A DNA stretch of 64,000 nucleotides from Palsa-504 sp963753195 (lineage in GTDB: Bacteria > Actinomycetota > Actinomycetes > Streptosporangiales > Streptosporangiaceae). The notes below the pieces were generated by a model. That model was given only the letters and a program-made list of their open reading frames with translations. It did not search any database and was not told where the DNA came from. The translations under genes were made by a program, and so were the position numbers. Location of the stretch: positions 620,001 through 684,000 of the forward strand of contig CAVWBH010000003.1 of assembly GCA_963753195.1 (NCBI GenBank), in the 5' to 3' direction. Shown here piece by piece: positions 24,373 through 34,300 of the stretch (its first letter is position 1; every line of letters starts with the position of its first letter).

Positions 24373-26496
24373 TCAGCTGCCGAGGGCCTTCAGGAACGCG
24401 CCGGCCAGCGCGGCCGCGGACAGCCGGGACGTCTGGCCGGACTCGACGACGGTGAACGCGATGTCGCCGCGGAAGCCGACGAACCAGCTCATCCACGTCG
24501 AGCCGGTGTGGACCAGGCCGACCTGCCCGTATACCGGCGTGCCGGGCTGGCTGGCCGCTTGCGCGGCGCCCGAGCGAACCGCGGCGCGCATGAGGCTGCG
24601 CAGCGCGGACATGTCGCTGGGATTCAGGGCGTTCCCGGAGGGATCGGCCGAGCTCTCGAGGATCTGCGGGGTATGCCACTTGCCCGAGTCCACCGCCGCG
24701 GCGACCATGGCCATGGCCAGGGGGCTCATCTGCACGTTGCCCTGCCCGATGGTCTGCGCGGCGAGTTCCGCCCCGACCGCCCCGGACGGGACCGACCCTG
24801 AGAACGCGGGGACCGGCAGCGCGGACCAGTCAGCACCGATCCCGAACTGCCTCACCACCTGGTCGAACTGGCCCGCCGTGAGGCGCTGCGAGGCCCCGGC
24901 GAACGCCGTGCCGCAGCCATCGGCGAAGTCGTCGCTGAAGGGCTCGGTCTGGCCGGTCCCGTCACTGGTGAAGGTCTGCCCGCCGACCGTGAAAGTGTTC
25001 TCGCAGGCGAGCTGGGAGCCCGTATTCAGCCCGGTCCCCAGTAGCGCGGCGGCCGACACGATGGTGAACGCCGTGCCCGGCGTCAGCCTGGCGCTCAGCG
25101 CGTCGGCTCCCGTCTGGGCGCCGGATCCGTGGTGCTGGGCTACGGCCAGGACCTCTCCGGTGGACGCGCGGACGGCGACGAGCTGCCCCGAACCCGGCAC
25201 GCCGCTCAGCGCGGCCAGCGCGGCGTTCTGCGCCGTTGAGCTGATGGTGGTGCGCACCGGGATGCCTGCCTCGCCCGGCCAGCGCGCGAGCACGCCCGCC
25301 TGGGTGCCGACCGAGGTCACCGCGACGATTTCGGTGGTCGGCGTACCGAGGAGCTGACGCTGATACGCCTGTTCAAGACCGGACAGCCCGACCGTGGTCC
25401 CGGGAAGGTAATACGCGCCTTCGTCGCGCAGCACCGAGCTGATCTCGTTGCCGACCCCGCCGATGAGCCCGGTCGCCTCGGCCTGGAACAGGCGCTCCCG
25501 ATCCTGCTGCACCACGAGGCCGGGCACGCCGCGCAGGGCGGAGCGAAGCTGGACGTACGTCGCCGGATCCAGCGAGGCCAGCCGGAGAAACTGATGCGGC
25601 GGAGCGGAGGTGATCTGGCCGAGGACCTGCTGCGGGTTCAGTTTGGTCAGCCGGGCGAAGTCCCGTGCGGTCACGGCCGGATTGGCTAGCTCGGCGGGCC
25701 ACACGCCCAGCACGTAGACCTGGCCCCGGACCTGCAGCGGCTGCCCCTGCGCGTCGAGCACGGGCGCCCGGTCCCGGAACTGAGTCACCACCGCCAGCCG
25801 CTCCCCCGGGCTCAGGCCCGGGTACACCACGCTCGGCGCCCACTGCACCTTCCAGGTGTCGTCGCTGCGGCTCAGGCCGAACTGGCCGCGGTAGGACCAC
25901 ACGCGTCCCTCCGCGGCCAGATCGACCGAGGCGGTGAACGATGCCTGCGCCGTATCGCCGTGTTGCGTGACCGAGTTCATAGTCAGGAACAACTGCGTGG
26001 CGTTGAGCTGCGCGAAGGCGCCTTTCAGCGCCGCGGCGACGGTGGTAGGCGCGGCCGAGGTCAGCGAGCCCGCGGCGGTGTAATGCTGCTGCTGCCAGTC
26101 CAGCAGGAAGGCCTGGGCGGCCGGCTCGGCGGAGGGCTCGGAGCCGAAGCTCGTGGCCAGGCCGATGACCAGCACCCCGACCACGACAATGAGCACCCCG
26201 ATGAGCCGGGCCCGCCTCGTCAGCCGGATCCCCGGCCCGGACCTGTGGCCGGAGTGAGGATGAGGATCGCGCCGGGGGGGCCGCGGCCCGTGTGGTGAGT
26301 CAGGCGCGGCCGGGCCGGCGGAGCCCACGAGGCGGGCGAGGCCGGGCGGGGCCGGGCGGACGGGGCCGGCCAAGCCAGGGGGGCCGGGCGGGCCGGCGGA
26401 ACCGGCTTCGCGCGGTCCGGGCACGGCGGGGCCCTGCGGCCGAGCCCGGCCGCCACGGTCGCTCGTCCTCCAGGACACGATCCGCCTGCCCGTCAC
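24373..26496 (-). CDS. Penicillin-binding-protein homologue lacking catalytic motifs
   Basis: A 707-residue protein: Gly/Pro/Ala-rich cytoplasmic tail (1-90), one membrane helix (98-116), MecA-type NTF2-like domain (~120-225), PBP dimerisation domain (~245-400) and transpeptidase fold (~410-705). In the fold, SxxK is replaced by TAFT (475-478, in LTPGTAFTIVSAAALL), SxN by GCG (527-529) and KTG by HTG (663-665). The nucleophilic Ser and general-base Lys are therefore absent and neither peptide cross-linking nor beta-lactam acylation is expected. It may be a structural or regulatory pseudo-enzyme. Its start overlaps the smpB stop by 4 bp. Confidence 0.85.
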   Translation of the reverse strand: MTGRRIVSWRTSDRGGRARPQGPAVPGPREAGSAGPPGPPGLAGPVRPAPPGLARLVGSAGPAAPDSPHGPRPPRRDPHPHSGHRSGPGIRLTRRARLIGVLIVVVGVLVIGLATSFGSEPSAEPAAQAFLLDWQQQHYTAAGSLTSAAPTTVAAALKGAFAQLNATQLFLTMNSVTQHGDTAQASFTASVDLAAEGRVWSYRGQFGLSRSDDTWKVQWAPSVVYPGLSPGERLAVVTQFRDRAPVLDAQGQPLQVRGQVYVLGVWPAELANPAVTARDFARLTKLNPQQVLGQITSAPPHQFLRLASLDPATYVQLRSALRGVPGLVVQQDRERLFQAEATGLIGGVGNEISSVLRDEGAYYLPGTTVGLSGLEQAYQRQLLGTPTTEIVAVTSVGTQAGVLARWPGEAGIPVRTTISSTAQNAALAALSGVPGSGQLVAVRASTGEVLAVAQHHGSGAQTGADALSARLTPGTAFTIVSAAALLGTGLNTGSQLACENTFTVGGQTFTSDGTGQTEPFSDDFADGCGTAFAGASQRLTAGQFDQVVRQFGIGADWSALPVPAFSGSVPSGAVGAELAAQTIGQGNVQMSPLAMAMVAAAVDSGKWHTPQILESSADPSGNALNPSDMSALRSLMRAAVRSGAAQAASQPGTPVYGQVGLVHTGSTWMSWFVGFRGDIAFTVVESGQTSRLSAAALAGAFLKALGS

Positions 26497-26957
26497 CTTC
26501 GCCGTTTCAGCTCTCGGTCTATCTCCCTGGCTGCGTCACGTTTGGCCAGGTCCTGGCGCTTATCGTAGGTCCGTTTGCCCCGGCCCAGGCCCAGTTCCAC
26601 CTTGACGTTCCCGTCCTTGAAATACAGCGAGAGCGGGATCAGCGTCAGACCTTGCTCGGCGGTCTTGGCGCTCAGCCGGTCGATCTCCTTACGGTGCAGC
26701 AGGACCTTCCTGATCCGCCGCGGGGTGTGATTGGTCCAGGTGCCCTGGACGTACTCGGGGATGTGCACGTTGTGCAGCCACACCTCGCCGTCGGAGATCT
26801 GCGCGAACCCGTCGGCCAGGGACGCACGTCCCGCCCGGAGCGACTTCACCTCGGTGCCGGTCAGGACCAGCCCCGCCTCAAAGGTGTCCTCGATGTGGTA
26901 GTCGTGGAAGGCACGCCGGTTACGGGCGATGACCTTCTGCCCTTGCTCCCGAGACAC
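26493..26957 (-). CDS. smpB: SsrA-binding protein SmpB
   Basis: A 154-residue protein with the full SmpB OB-fold: KVIARNRRAFHDYHIEDTFE, GLVLTGTEVKSLRAGRASL, DGEVWLHNVHIPEY, RKVLLHRKEIDRL and LIPLSLYFKDGNVKVELGLG. The C-terminal tail GKRTYDKRQDLAKRDAAREI enters the mRNA channel of the ribosome during trans-translation. The partner tmRNA gene is 2.6 kb downstream on the same strand. It is followed, with a 4-bp overlap, by the PBP-like gene and lies about 30 bp after ftsX. Confidence 0.95.
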   Translation of the reverse strand: MSREQGQKVIARNRRAFHDYHIEDTFEAGLVLTGTEVKSLRAGRASLADGFAQISDGEVWLHNVHIPEYVQGTWTNHTPRRIRKVLLHRKEIDRLSAKTAEQGLTLIPLSLYFKDGNVKVELGLGRGKRTYDKRQDLAKRDAAREIDRELKRRR

Positions 26958-26987
26958 GACTCTCCCGTCACCTGCGCCGCCCTCCTT

Positions 26988-27898
26988 CTATATCCGCAGG
27001 TAGCGGCGCAGCGTCAGGAAGGACGTCACACCGCACAGCAAGACTCCGACGGCCATCGAGAGCAGGATCACCTCGACCAGGTCGCCGACCGACAAACCTA
27101 CGTTGAAGGAGAAGTACTGCTCCAGGCTATCTAGCATGAGCGACTTGACGGCGACCAGGAGCCCGGCGGCGATGGCCCAGCCGATCAGCCCGGCGATGGC
27201 TCCCTCGAGCAGGAACGGCAGCTGGATGTAGAAGTTCGAGGCACCGACCAGCCGCATGATCGCGGTTTCCCGGCGGCGGTTGAAGGCGGACAGCCTGATG
27301 GTATTGGCCACGAGCAGGACCGCCGCCACGATCAGGATCAGGGCAATGATGAGGACGGCATTCCGGGCGCCATCGAGCAGCCGGTAGAACTTGTCCAGGA
27401 TGGTCATCTCGTTGACCACCGTCTCCACCCCGAGCGTGCCGGTGACCGAGCTGGCCACGATGTTGTAGTCGGCCTCGGGATTGTGCAGCTTGACCTCGAA
27501 CGAGTCGGGAATGTCGCCTTCCTGGGTGCCCTGGACGAGGGCCGCTCGTTCGAGAAGTCCTGCCTAAACTCGGAGTACGCCTGCTGCTGGGACACGTAGT
27601 ACACGGCCTGCACCTGGGACATGGATTTCAGGTGCTGGTAGATCTGCTGCCGCTGCGCCGCGGTGGACGGCCCGTTCTGCGCGCATTGCGGCTGCGGGCT
27701 CGTCTTGATGCACAGGTAGATCGACACCTCGACCTTGTCCTGCCAGTAGGTTCTCGTCCGGTCCACCTGCTTGACGAACAGCAGGCCGGTGCCGAGCAGG
27801 GACAGGCTGATGGCCACCACCACGATCAGCGCCATCGTCATGGTGAGATTCCGGCGCAGTCCGATCCAGATCTCGGACAGGACGAACTGTGAACGCAT
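26988..27898 (-). pseudogene. ftsX: Cell-division ABC transporter permease FtsX, apparent frameshift
   Basis: The N-terminal frame (MRSQFVLSEIWIGLRRNLTM onward) has the first membrane helix and the extracellular domain to FRQDFSNER. The family sequence then continues in another frame as ALVQGTQEGDIPDSFEVKLH, NIVASSVTGTLGVETVVNEM and three further helices ending SFLTLRRYLRI. The slip is one base within CGGCCC, around 27538-27548. FtsEX normally activates peptidoglycan hydrolases at the septum. Because both halves are otherwise perfect and ftsE is intact, a base-call error is at least as likely as real inactivation. Confidence 0.85.
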
Positions 27899-27936
27899 AC
27901 AGGCTGATCCTTACAGTCGTAGACGGCGATGACAGG

Positions 27937-28626
27937 TCAGTAGGCCTGGCCGTACACCCCGCGTGACTGGTCCCGCACGACCTTGCCGAATTCCAGCTCG
28001 ATCACCCGCTTCCGCATGGAATCGACGATGGCCGCGTCGTGCGTGGCCATCACCACGGTCGTGCCGGTCCGGTTGATCCGGTCAAGCACCTTCATGATGC
28101 CGATGGAAGTGGCCGGGTCGATGTTCCCGGTCGGCTCGTCGGCGAGCAGGATCATCGGCCGGTTGACGAACGCCCGGGCCATGGCCACCCGCTGCTGCTC
28201 TCCACCGGACAGCTCGTCCGGCATGCGGTCGTGCTTGCCCTCCAAGCCGACCAGGTCGATGACCTCCGGGACGACCTTGCGGATGAAGCGCCGGTGCTTG
28301 CCGATAACCTCCAGCGCGAACGCGACGTTCTGGTAGACGCTCTTGTTCGGCAGCAGCCGGAAATCCTGGAACACGCAGCCGATTCGCCGGCGCAGGTAGG
28401 GCACCTTCCAGTTGGTAAGCCGCGCGAGATCCCGGCCCGCCACGTGGATCCTTCCTTCTGACGGCCGCTCTTCCTTCAGCACCAGCCGGAGGAAGGTCGA
28501 CTTCCCCGACCCGGACGGGCCGACCAGGAAGACGAACTCGCCCTTGGCCACCGAGAGGTTGACACTCTCCAGCGCGGGGCGGCTCTGGTTCGGGTAGATC
28601 TTGGTGACGTTATCGAAGTTGATCAC
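27937..28626 (-). CDS. ftsE: Cell-division ATP-binding protein FtsE
   Basis: The start is placed at GTG 28626 (VINFDNVTKIYPNQSRPALE), 229 residues; the longer frame upstream is not family-like. Walker A is VGPSGSGKSTFLRLVLKEE, the Q-loop is CVFQDFRLLPNKSVYQNVAF, the signature LSGGEQQRVAMARAFVNRP, and Walker B ILLADEPTGNIDP with the switch His in VMATHD. It couples ATP hydrolysis to FtsX and thus to cell-wall hydrolases at the division site. It is 38 bp upstream of ftsX in the same operon. Confidence 0.94.
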   Translation of the reverse strand: MINFDNVTKIYPNQSRPALESVNLSVAKGEFVFLVGPSGSGKSTFLRLVLKEERPSEGRIHVAGRDLARLTNWKVPYLRRRIGCVFQDFRLLPNKSVYQNVAFALEVIGKHRRFIRKVVPEVIDLVGLEGKHDRMPDELSGGEQQRVAMARAFVNRPMILLADEPTGNIDPATSIGIMKVLDRINRTGTTVVMATHDAAIVDSMRKRVIELEFGKVVRDQSRGVYGQAY

Positions 28627-28793
28627 AGGACCATCACAGCGCGGTTGAGTGAGTTGGGCCCGCCGTTGCCGCAAACTCGCACAACATGCGGGTAACCTGG
28701 TTAAGGCCAGGGAACAGTCTAGAGCGAAACTGGCAGCTAAGGCCGTAACATCGCAACAAGTACCGGGGCACGGGCCAGCCGGAAGGGCTTCCG

Positions 28794-28979
28794 ATGAGCT
28801 GTGAACACCTGATCTGCGCTCAGTGCGCCGGACCGGTCGTCGAAGGCCGCTGCCCGGCGTGTCGCGCGGCCCGGCAGCACGTCCACCATGACCATTTCAG
28901 CGCATCGCCGCAGCTCATCATCGCGGCCGTACTGGCCCTGAGCCTGCTGCTCCTGCTGGCGCTGCATTTCGGCGGATAG
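28794..28979 (+). CDS. Small zinc-ribbon membrane protein
   Basis: A 61-residue protein: MSCEHLICAQCAGPVVEGRC then PACRAARQHVHHDH, with two CxxC pairs forming a likely zinc ribbon. One hydrophobic helix (LIIAAVLALSLLLLLAL) lies near the C-terminus. Tiny membrane proteins with a cytoplasmic zinc knuckle occur beside ftsE/prfB in related actinobacteria; no function is known. It stands alone on the plus strand between ftsE and prfB. Confidence 0.75.
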   Translation: MSCEHLICAQCAGPVVEGRCPACRAARQHVHHDHFSASPQLIIAAVLALSLLLLLALHFGG

Positions 28980-29076
28980 GGGCACCTCGGCGGCCGCGCC
29001 CTTCGGCGGATAGGGCACTCCGGCGGGTAGGGCACTCTGGGGGGCGCACCCTTCGGCGGGTCAGGGGCTCGCGGCG

Positions 29077-30183
29077 CTAGCGGCCGCTTTGGCGCAGCCA
29101 GCGGATCTCGGCGTCGATGAACTCGTCGATCTCGCCGTCCAGCACCGACACGGCGTTGCCCGTCTCCATGCCGGTCCGCACGTCCTTGACGTTCTGGTAC
29201 GGGTACAGCACGTAGTTACGGATCTGGGTGCCCCAGGCGCGGGCGCCGTCGCCGCGCAGCGCGGCCATCTCCTCGGCCTCCTCCTGCCGCCGCCGCTCCA
29301 GCAGCTTGGACTGCAGTACGGTCATCGCCGAGGCCCGGTTCTGGATCTGGCTGCGCTCGTTCTGGCAGGACACGACGATGCCGGTCGGCAGGTGGGTGAT
29401 GCGGACCGCGGAGTCGGTGGTGTTGACGCCCTGGCCGCCCGGGCCGCTGGAGCGGAACACGTCGACCCTGATGTCGTCGTCGGGAATCTCGATGTGATCG
29501 GTCTGCTCCACCACCGGCGTCACGTCGACCCCCGCGAACGAGGTCTGCCTGCGCCCCTGGTTGTCGTACTTGGAGATGCGGACCATCCGGTGCGTGCCGT
29601 GCTCCCCGCGCAGCGTCCCGTAGGCGTAGGGCGCGTTCACCGCGAAGGTGGTGGACCTGATCCCCGCCTCCTCGGCGTAGGAGGTGTCGTACACCTCGGT
29701 CGGGAACTTGTGCCGCTCCGCCCAGCGCAGGTACATCCGCATCAGGTTCTCCGCGAAGTCGGCCGCGTCCGCACCGCCCGCCTGAGCGTTGATCGAGATC
29801 AGGGCCTCCCGGGCGTCGTATTCGCCGTTCAGCAGGGTCCGCACCTCGAGCTGGTTGATGTCGCCGCGGAGGGCGGCGAGCTCGCGCCCCGCCTCCTCCC
29901 GGGTCGGAGCGTCATCTTCGCTCTCGGCCAGGTCGAACAGCACCTGGGTGTCGCCGAGCCGCTGGCGCAGGCCGGTCAGCCGGCCCAGCTCAGCCTCCAG
30001 GTAGGACAGCCGGCGGGTCACCTTCTGCGCCCGGTCCTGGTCGGTCCACAGCCCCGGATCGGCGGCCTGCTCACGCAGCGTCTCCGCTTCCGCGCGCATG
30101 GCGGCAGGATCCAGCACCGCCTCTATGCTGGCGAGCGTCGACGTCAGTGCCGCTATCTCATCGGCGGGATCAAGACCTGCCAC
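29077..30183 (-). CDS. prfB: Peptide chain release factor 2
   Basis: A 368-residue protein collinear with RF2 throughout. The hydrolysis motif GGQ is at residues 249-251 in RSSGPGGQGVNTTDSAVR. The decoding tripeptide, normally SPF at this position, reads SKY (204-206, in VRISKYDNQGRRQTSF). Everything around it is family-typical. There is no in-frame TGA and no frameshift control of the E. coli kind. RF2 releases peptides at UGA and UAA. The altered tripeptide should affect stop recognition unless compensated; see findings. Confidence 0.93.
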   Translation of the reverse strand: MAGLDPADEIAALTSTLASIEAVLDPAAMRAEAETLREQAADPGLWTDQDRAQKVTRRLSYLEAELGRLTGLRQRLGDTQVLFDLAESEDDAPTREEAGRELAALRGDINQLEVRTLLNGEYDAREALISINAQAGGADAADFAENLMRMYLRWAERHKFPTEVYDTSYAEEAGIRSTTFAVNAPYAYGTLRGEHGTHRMVRISKYDNQGRRQTSFAGVDVTPVVEQTDHIEIPDDDIRVDVFRSSGPGGQGVNTTDSAVRITHLPTGIVVSCQNERSQIQNRASAMTVLQSKLLERRRQEEAEEMAALRGDGARAWGTQIRNYVLYPYQNVKDVRTGMETGNAVSVLDGEIDEFIDAEIRWLRQSGR

Positions 30184-30261
30184 GCGATGAGTTTACGCGA
30201 GGTTAATCAGGCCTGCCGCGCGGGCCGAACGCGGCGGGGAAAGCCGGTATCCTGCCTTAGC

Positions 30262-31335
30262 GTGAGACTCCGAAGGGGCGGGACCGGGCTGAGGTTCCCG
30301 GGGATTCTCGGGTCAGCAGTACTCGGGTCAGCAGTACTGCGGTCAGCAGCACTGGCGGCGGCGATCGCGCTCGCCGCCGCGGGGTGTTCCTCGGCGGCGG
30401 CGCCGGCCCAGGCGGCCGCCGGCACGACCCACGCCCTGACCCTCGCGGAGGCGCGCAGCATCTACAACTCCTACCTCACGCACAGCTCGGCGGCCGCCGA
30501 GCAGGGCGACGCGGCGAAGGGGCTGCCCCTGGCCGGCGATATGCAGTGGGCCATCCTGCACGCTCAGTACACGGCCCTGGGCACCACCCACGCACCGGTG
30601 CCGCAATACAGCTACGGCACGCCGGTGTTCTACGTGCCGGCCCTCGCGGGCTACCCGCTGTGGTTCATGGTCGCGGTCCCGGTCAGGACCGACACCGGGG
30701 GCCAGCTAGGCCCGGCCGTCACTACGCTGATGGTGTTCCAGCGGTACATACCGAGCCGGACGTGGACGTTGAACGGCTCCGTGGTGCTCGATCAGCCGCT
30801 GCCCGCCATTGAGCGGGACAGCGACGGCTATGCTGTCGCGGTCGGCGACAGCGACCCGAGCCTGCTGCTGCCCCCGGACCTCGTGGGAGCGACCCAGGCC
30901 GCCGTGGTCGACGAGGGGCCGGCGGCGCCGGCCGCCGCGGTGATCGGCCCCGGGCCGCAGACCACCGGGCTCTACACGACGCAGGATGCGCAGGGGAACT
31001 CGGCCGCGGCGCACGGGCTGAATTACCAGTGGCTGCTCCAGGGGGCGTCGTACGCGCAGTACGAGCTGGCCGCGGCGGGCGGCGGGGCCCTGGTGCTGTA
31101 CTCGATGTACCTGAACACCACGATCGAGCATCCCGGCAACGTTTCCGGCTCGGCCATCCCGGTCCCGGCCAATTTCGTCCCGCTGGTCGCCACCCGGGCC
31201 ACGGCCGGTATTCACGGGGTGGCCGCGAACTGGACCTACGAGTTCGCCGCGATCGACCCGCCGCAGACCGCCCACGGCGCGAAAGTACAGGTCATCGGGG
31301 CCAATGGCGCCCCCACGTACGGGAAGCCCTACTAG
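30262..31335 (+). CDS. Secreted lipoprotein of unknown function
   Basis: The start is chosen at GTG 30262; the frame extends further upstream as the antisense of prfB. 357 residues. The signal peptide has a repeated GSAVLGSAVLRSAALAAA stretch, then the lipobox ALAAAGC (acylated Cys about residue 43). The mature part is beta-rich: THALTLAEARSIYNSYLTHS, YSYGTPVFYVPALAGYPLWF, FMVAVPVRTDTGGQLGP, MVFQRYIPSRTWTL and ANWTYEFAAIDPPQT. No family is recognised. It converges with the glutamate dehydrogenase gene, 21 bp between stops. Confidence 0.78.
   Translation: MRLRRGGTGLRFPGILGSAVLGSAVLRSAALAAAIALAAAGCSSAAAPAQAAAGTTHALTLAEARSIYNSYLTHSSAAAEQGDAAKGLPLAGDMQWAILHAQYTALGTTHAPVPQYSYGTPVFYVPALAGYPLWFMVAVPVRTDTGGQLGPAVTTLMVFQRYIPSRTWTLNGSVVLDQPLPAIERDSDGYAVAVGDSDPSLLLPPDLVGATQAAVVDEGPAAPAAAVIGPGPQTTGLYTTQDAQGNSAAAHGLNYQWLLQGASYAQYELAAAGGGALVLYSMYLNTTIEHPGNVSGSAIPVPANFVPLVATRATAGIHGVAANWTYEFAAIDPPQTAHGAKVQVIGANGAPTYGKPY
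30313..30357. repeat. Three in-frame 15-bp repeats in a signal peptide
   Basis: TCAGCAGTACTCGGG-like units occur three times with slight divergence and encode the repeated SAVLG/SAVLR/SAALA of the lipoprotein signal peptide. Confidence 0.75.
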
Positions 31336-31356
31336 CCCGGCGGACGTACCACGGGC

Positions 31357-34300
31357 CTACTCCTGCGGGAGGGAGCTGGTGGCGACCAGAGTGCGGATGG
31401 CCCGCAGGGCGACCGACAAGGTCGTGAACGTGAAGCGCTCGCTCTCCCAGATCTCGCCCAGCAGCTGGGTCGCCATGGCGACCGCCGCCTCGTTACCGGA
31501 CGCCCAGGCGGCGAGCCGCTCATCCGGCGTCCGGGCGGGTCCCGAGCCACTGACCCCCAGCACGTCCCGGGTCAGCGACGCGTGCGCGGCGTACAGGTCG
31601 TCGCGCAGCGCCGCGCGGGCCATGGCCGACCACCGATCCTCGCGGGGCAGCGCGGTGATGCGGTCCCGCAGCCGGGTGATCTGCAGCTGGTCGGCGAGGT
31701 CGAAGTAGACCTCGGCGGTCTCCTCGATGGGGCGCCCGACGCCGGCTGCGACCTGCACGATGTCGAAGGCGGAGTAGGTCGGGACCATGGCCGCGACCCG
31801 CTCGGCGAGGTCAGCGGACACGCCCAGGGCCAGGTAGGAGTCCCGGCGCTCCTCGAATCCGGCCAGGTCCCGGCCGGTGAGCAGCTTGGGCAGGCCGGCC
31901 CGCACGGTCCGCACCCCGTCCGCGAAGAACCCCACGGTGGCCTCGAGGTCGAACGGGGGGCGCCGGAAGTGCAACAGCCACCGGGCGGCGCGCTCGGTGA
32001 GCTTGCGCCCCTCGAGCAGCAGCGTGATCTGGGCGGCCAGGCTCACCTGGCCCTCGATCTGCTCGACCTGGCGCCAGAAGGCCGGCATGTCGAAGACGTC
32101 CCTGGCCACCAGGACGGCCCGGGTCATGTCTGGTACCGACGCACCCGTCTCCTCGTTCAGCCGGAACAGGAACGTGGTGCCGGACGTGTCGATCATCTCG
32201 TTGACCACCGAGGTGGTGATGATCTCGCGGCGCAGCGGATGTGATTCCATCTGGCCCGCGAAGGCCGACCGCAGCTGGGCCGGGAAGTACGCGTCGAGCA
32301 CCCGGCGCAGGTACGGGTCATCGGGCAGGCCGGAGGCGAGGACCTCCTCGCCGGCCGAGATCTTGGTGTGCGCGAGGAGCAGGGCGAACTCCGGCGTGGT
32401 GAGGCCGCCGCCGGCCGACCGGCGTTCGGCGATCTCCCGCTCGCCCGGCAGCACGTCCTGCTCCGGGTCGAGCCGCTTGTCCCGCACCAGCCTGCGGATA
32501 TACCGCGCGTGCACGTGCAGCAGGGAGGACGCCTGGGACCGGGCCGCGGCCAGGGCCATGTTCTGCCGGTAGTTGTGCCGCAGGACCAGCGCGGCCACCT
32601 CTGCGGTCATGTCGGTGAGCAGGCGATGCCGGGCGGCGGCCGGGATGATGCCGGCCCGGATCGCGTCGGCCAGCAGGATCTTGATGTTGACCTCGTGGTC
32701 GGAGGTGTCGACCCCGGCCGAATTGTCGATGAAGTCGGTGTTCACCAGCCCGCCGCCCAGGGAGTACTCGATCCGGGCGGCCTGGGTCAGGCCGAGGTTG
32801 CCGCCCTCGCCGACGACCCGCGCGTGCAGCCGCGGCGCGTCGATCCGCACCGCGTCGTTGGACCGGTCCCCGACGTCGGCGTGGGACTCGCGGCTGGCCT
32901 TCACGTAGGTGCCGATGCCCCCGTTCCACAGCAGGTCGACCTGGGCGGCCAGGATGGCGGAGATCAGCTCGTCGGGCGGCAGGGCGTTCACGGCGGCGTC
33001 GAGGCCGAGCACCGTGCGGGTCTGCGCTGAGACCGGGACGGACTTCACGCTGCGCGGCCAGACCCCGCCGCCCGGCGAGATCAGGGCCGGGTCGTAGTCC
33101 GCCCACGAGGACCGGGGCAGCGCGAACAGCCTGCTCCGCTCGGCGAAGCCGGCCGCCGGATCGGGGTCGGGGTCGATGAACACGTGCCGGTGGTCGAACG
33201 CCGCGACCAGCTTGATGTGCTCCGACAGCAGCATCCCGTTGCCGAATACGTCGCCGGACATGTCGCCGATCCCGGCCACGGTGAAGTCATCGGTGTCCGG
33301 GTTCATGCCGAGCGCCGCGAAGTGGACCCGCACCGATTCCCAGGCGCCGCGCGCGGTGATGCCCATCTTCTTGTGGTCGTAGCCTTCGGAGCCGCCGGAG
33401 GCGAACGCGTCGCCCAGCCAGTAGCCGTAGCGGGCCGCGATCTCGTTGGCCGTGTCGGAGAAGGTGGCGGTGCCCTTGTCGGCCGCCACGACCAGGTACG
33501 GGTCGTCGCCGTCCCGGCGGACCACGTTCGGCGGCGGCACCACCTGATCGGCTTCGATGTTGTCGGTGACGTCGAGCATGGCGGCGATGAACGTCCGGTA
33601 GCAGGCCAGGACCTCGGCCTGGTAGGCCTCGCGGTCGGCGGGGTCGGGCAACCGCTTGCACACGAAGCCGCCCTTGGCTCCGGACGGGACGATGACGGCG
33701 TTCTTCACCTCCTGCGCCTTGACCAGCCCGAGGACTTCGGTGCGGAAGTCCTCCAGCCGGTCCGACCAGCGCAGCCCGCCGCGCGCGACCCGGCCGAACC
33801 GCAGGTGAACGGCTTCCAGCCGGGGTGAGTAGACGTAGATCTCGAACTTGGGCCGCGGCTGGGTGAGCCCCGGTATGTCGCTCGGGTCGAGCTTGAGGAC
33901 GAGGTAGCCCGGGCCGTCTGCTTGGCCCGGGTTCTGCGCCCGGTAGTAGTTGGTCCGCAGGGTCGCGTCGATCAGGGCCAGGTAGGACCGCAGGATCCGA
34001 TCGTGATCGAGGCTGACCACCTCGTCGAGCTGGCCGCGGATCTCCTCGGCGATCGCCTCGCAGCGCTCGGCCGCGCCGCTGGCCTTGGCCGGGTCGAACC
34101 TGGACTCGAACAGCCGGACCAGGAGCCGGGTGATGGACGCGTTGGACCGCAGCACCCGCTGCAGGTAGTCCTCGCTGAACCGCATGCCGGCCTGCCGCAG
34201 GTACTTGGCGCCGGCCCGCAGCAGGGTCGCCTCGCGCCAGGTCAGGCCGGCCGTCAGGACCAGCGCGTTGAAGCCGTCGTCTTCGGTCTGGCCGTGCCAC

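Noticed and set aside
29077..30183. Programmed frameshift in prfB
   Set aside because: The frame is continuous from ATG with no early in-frame TGA.
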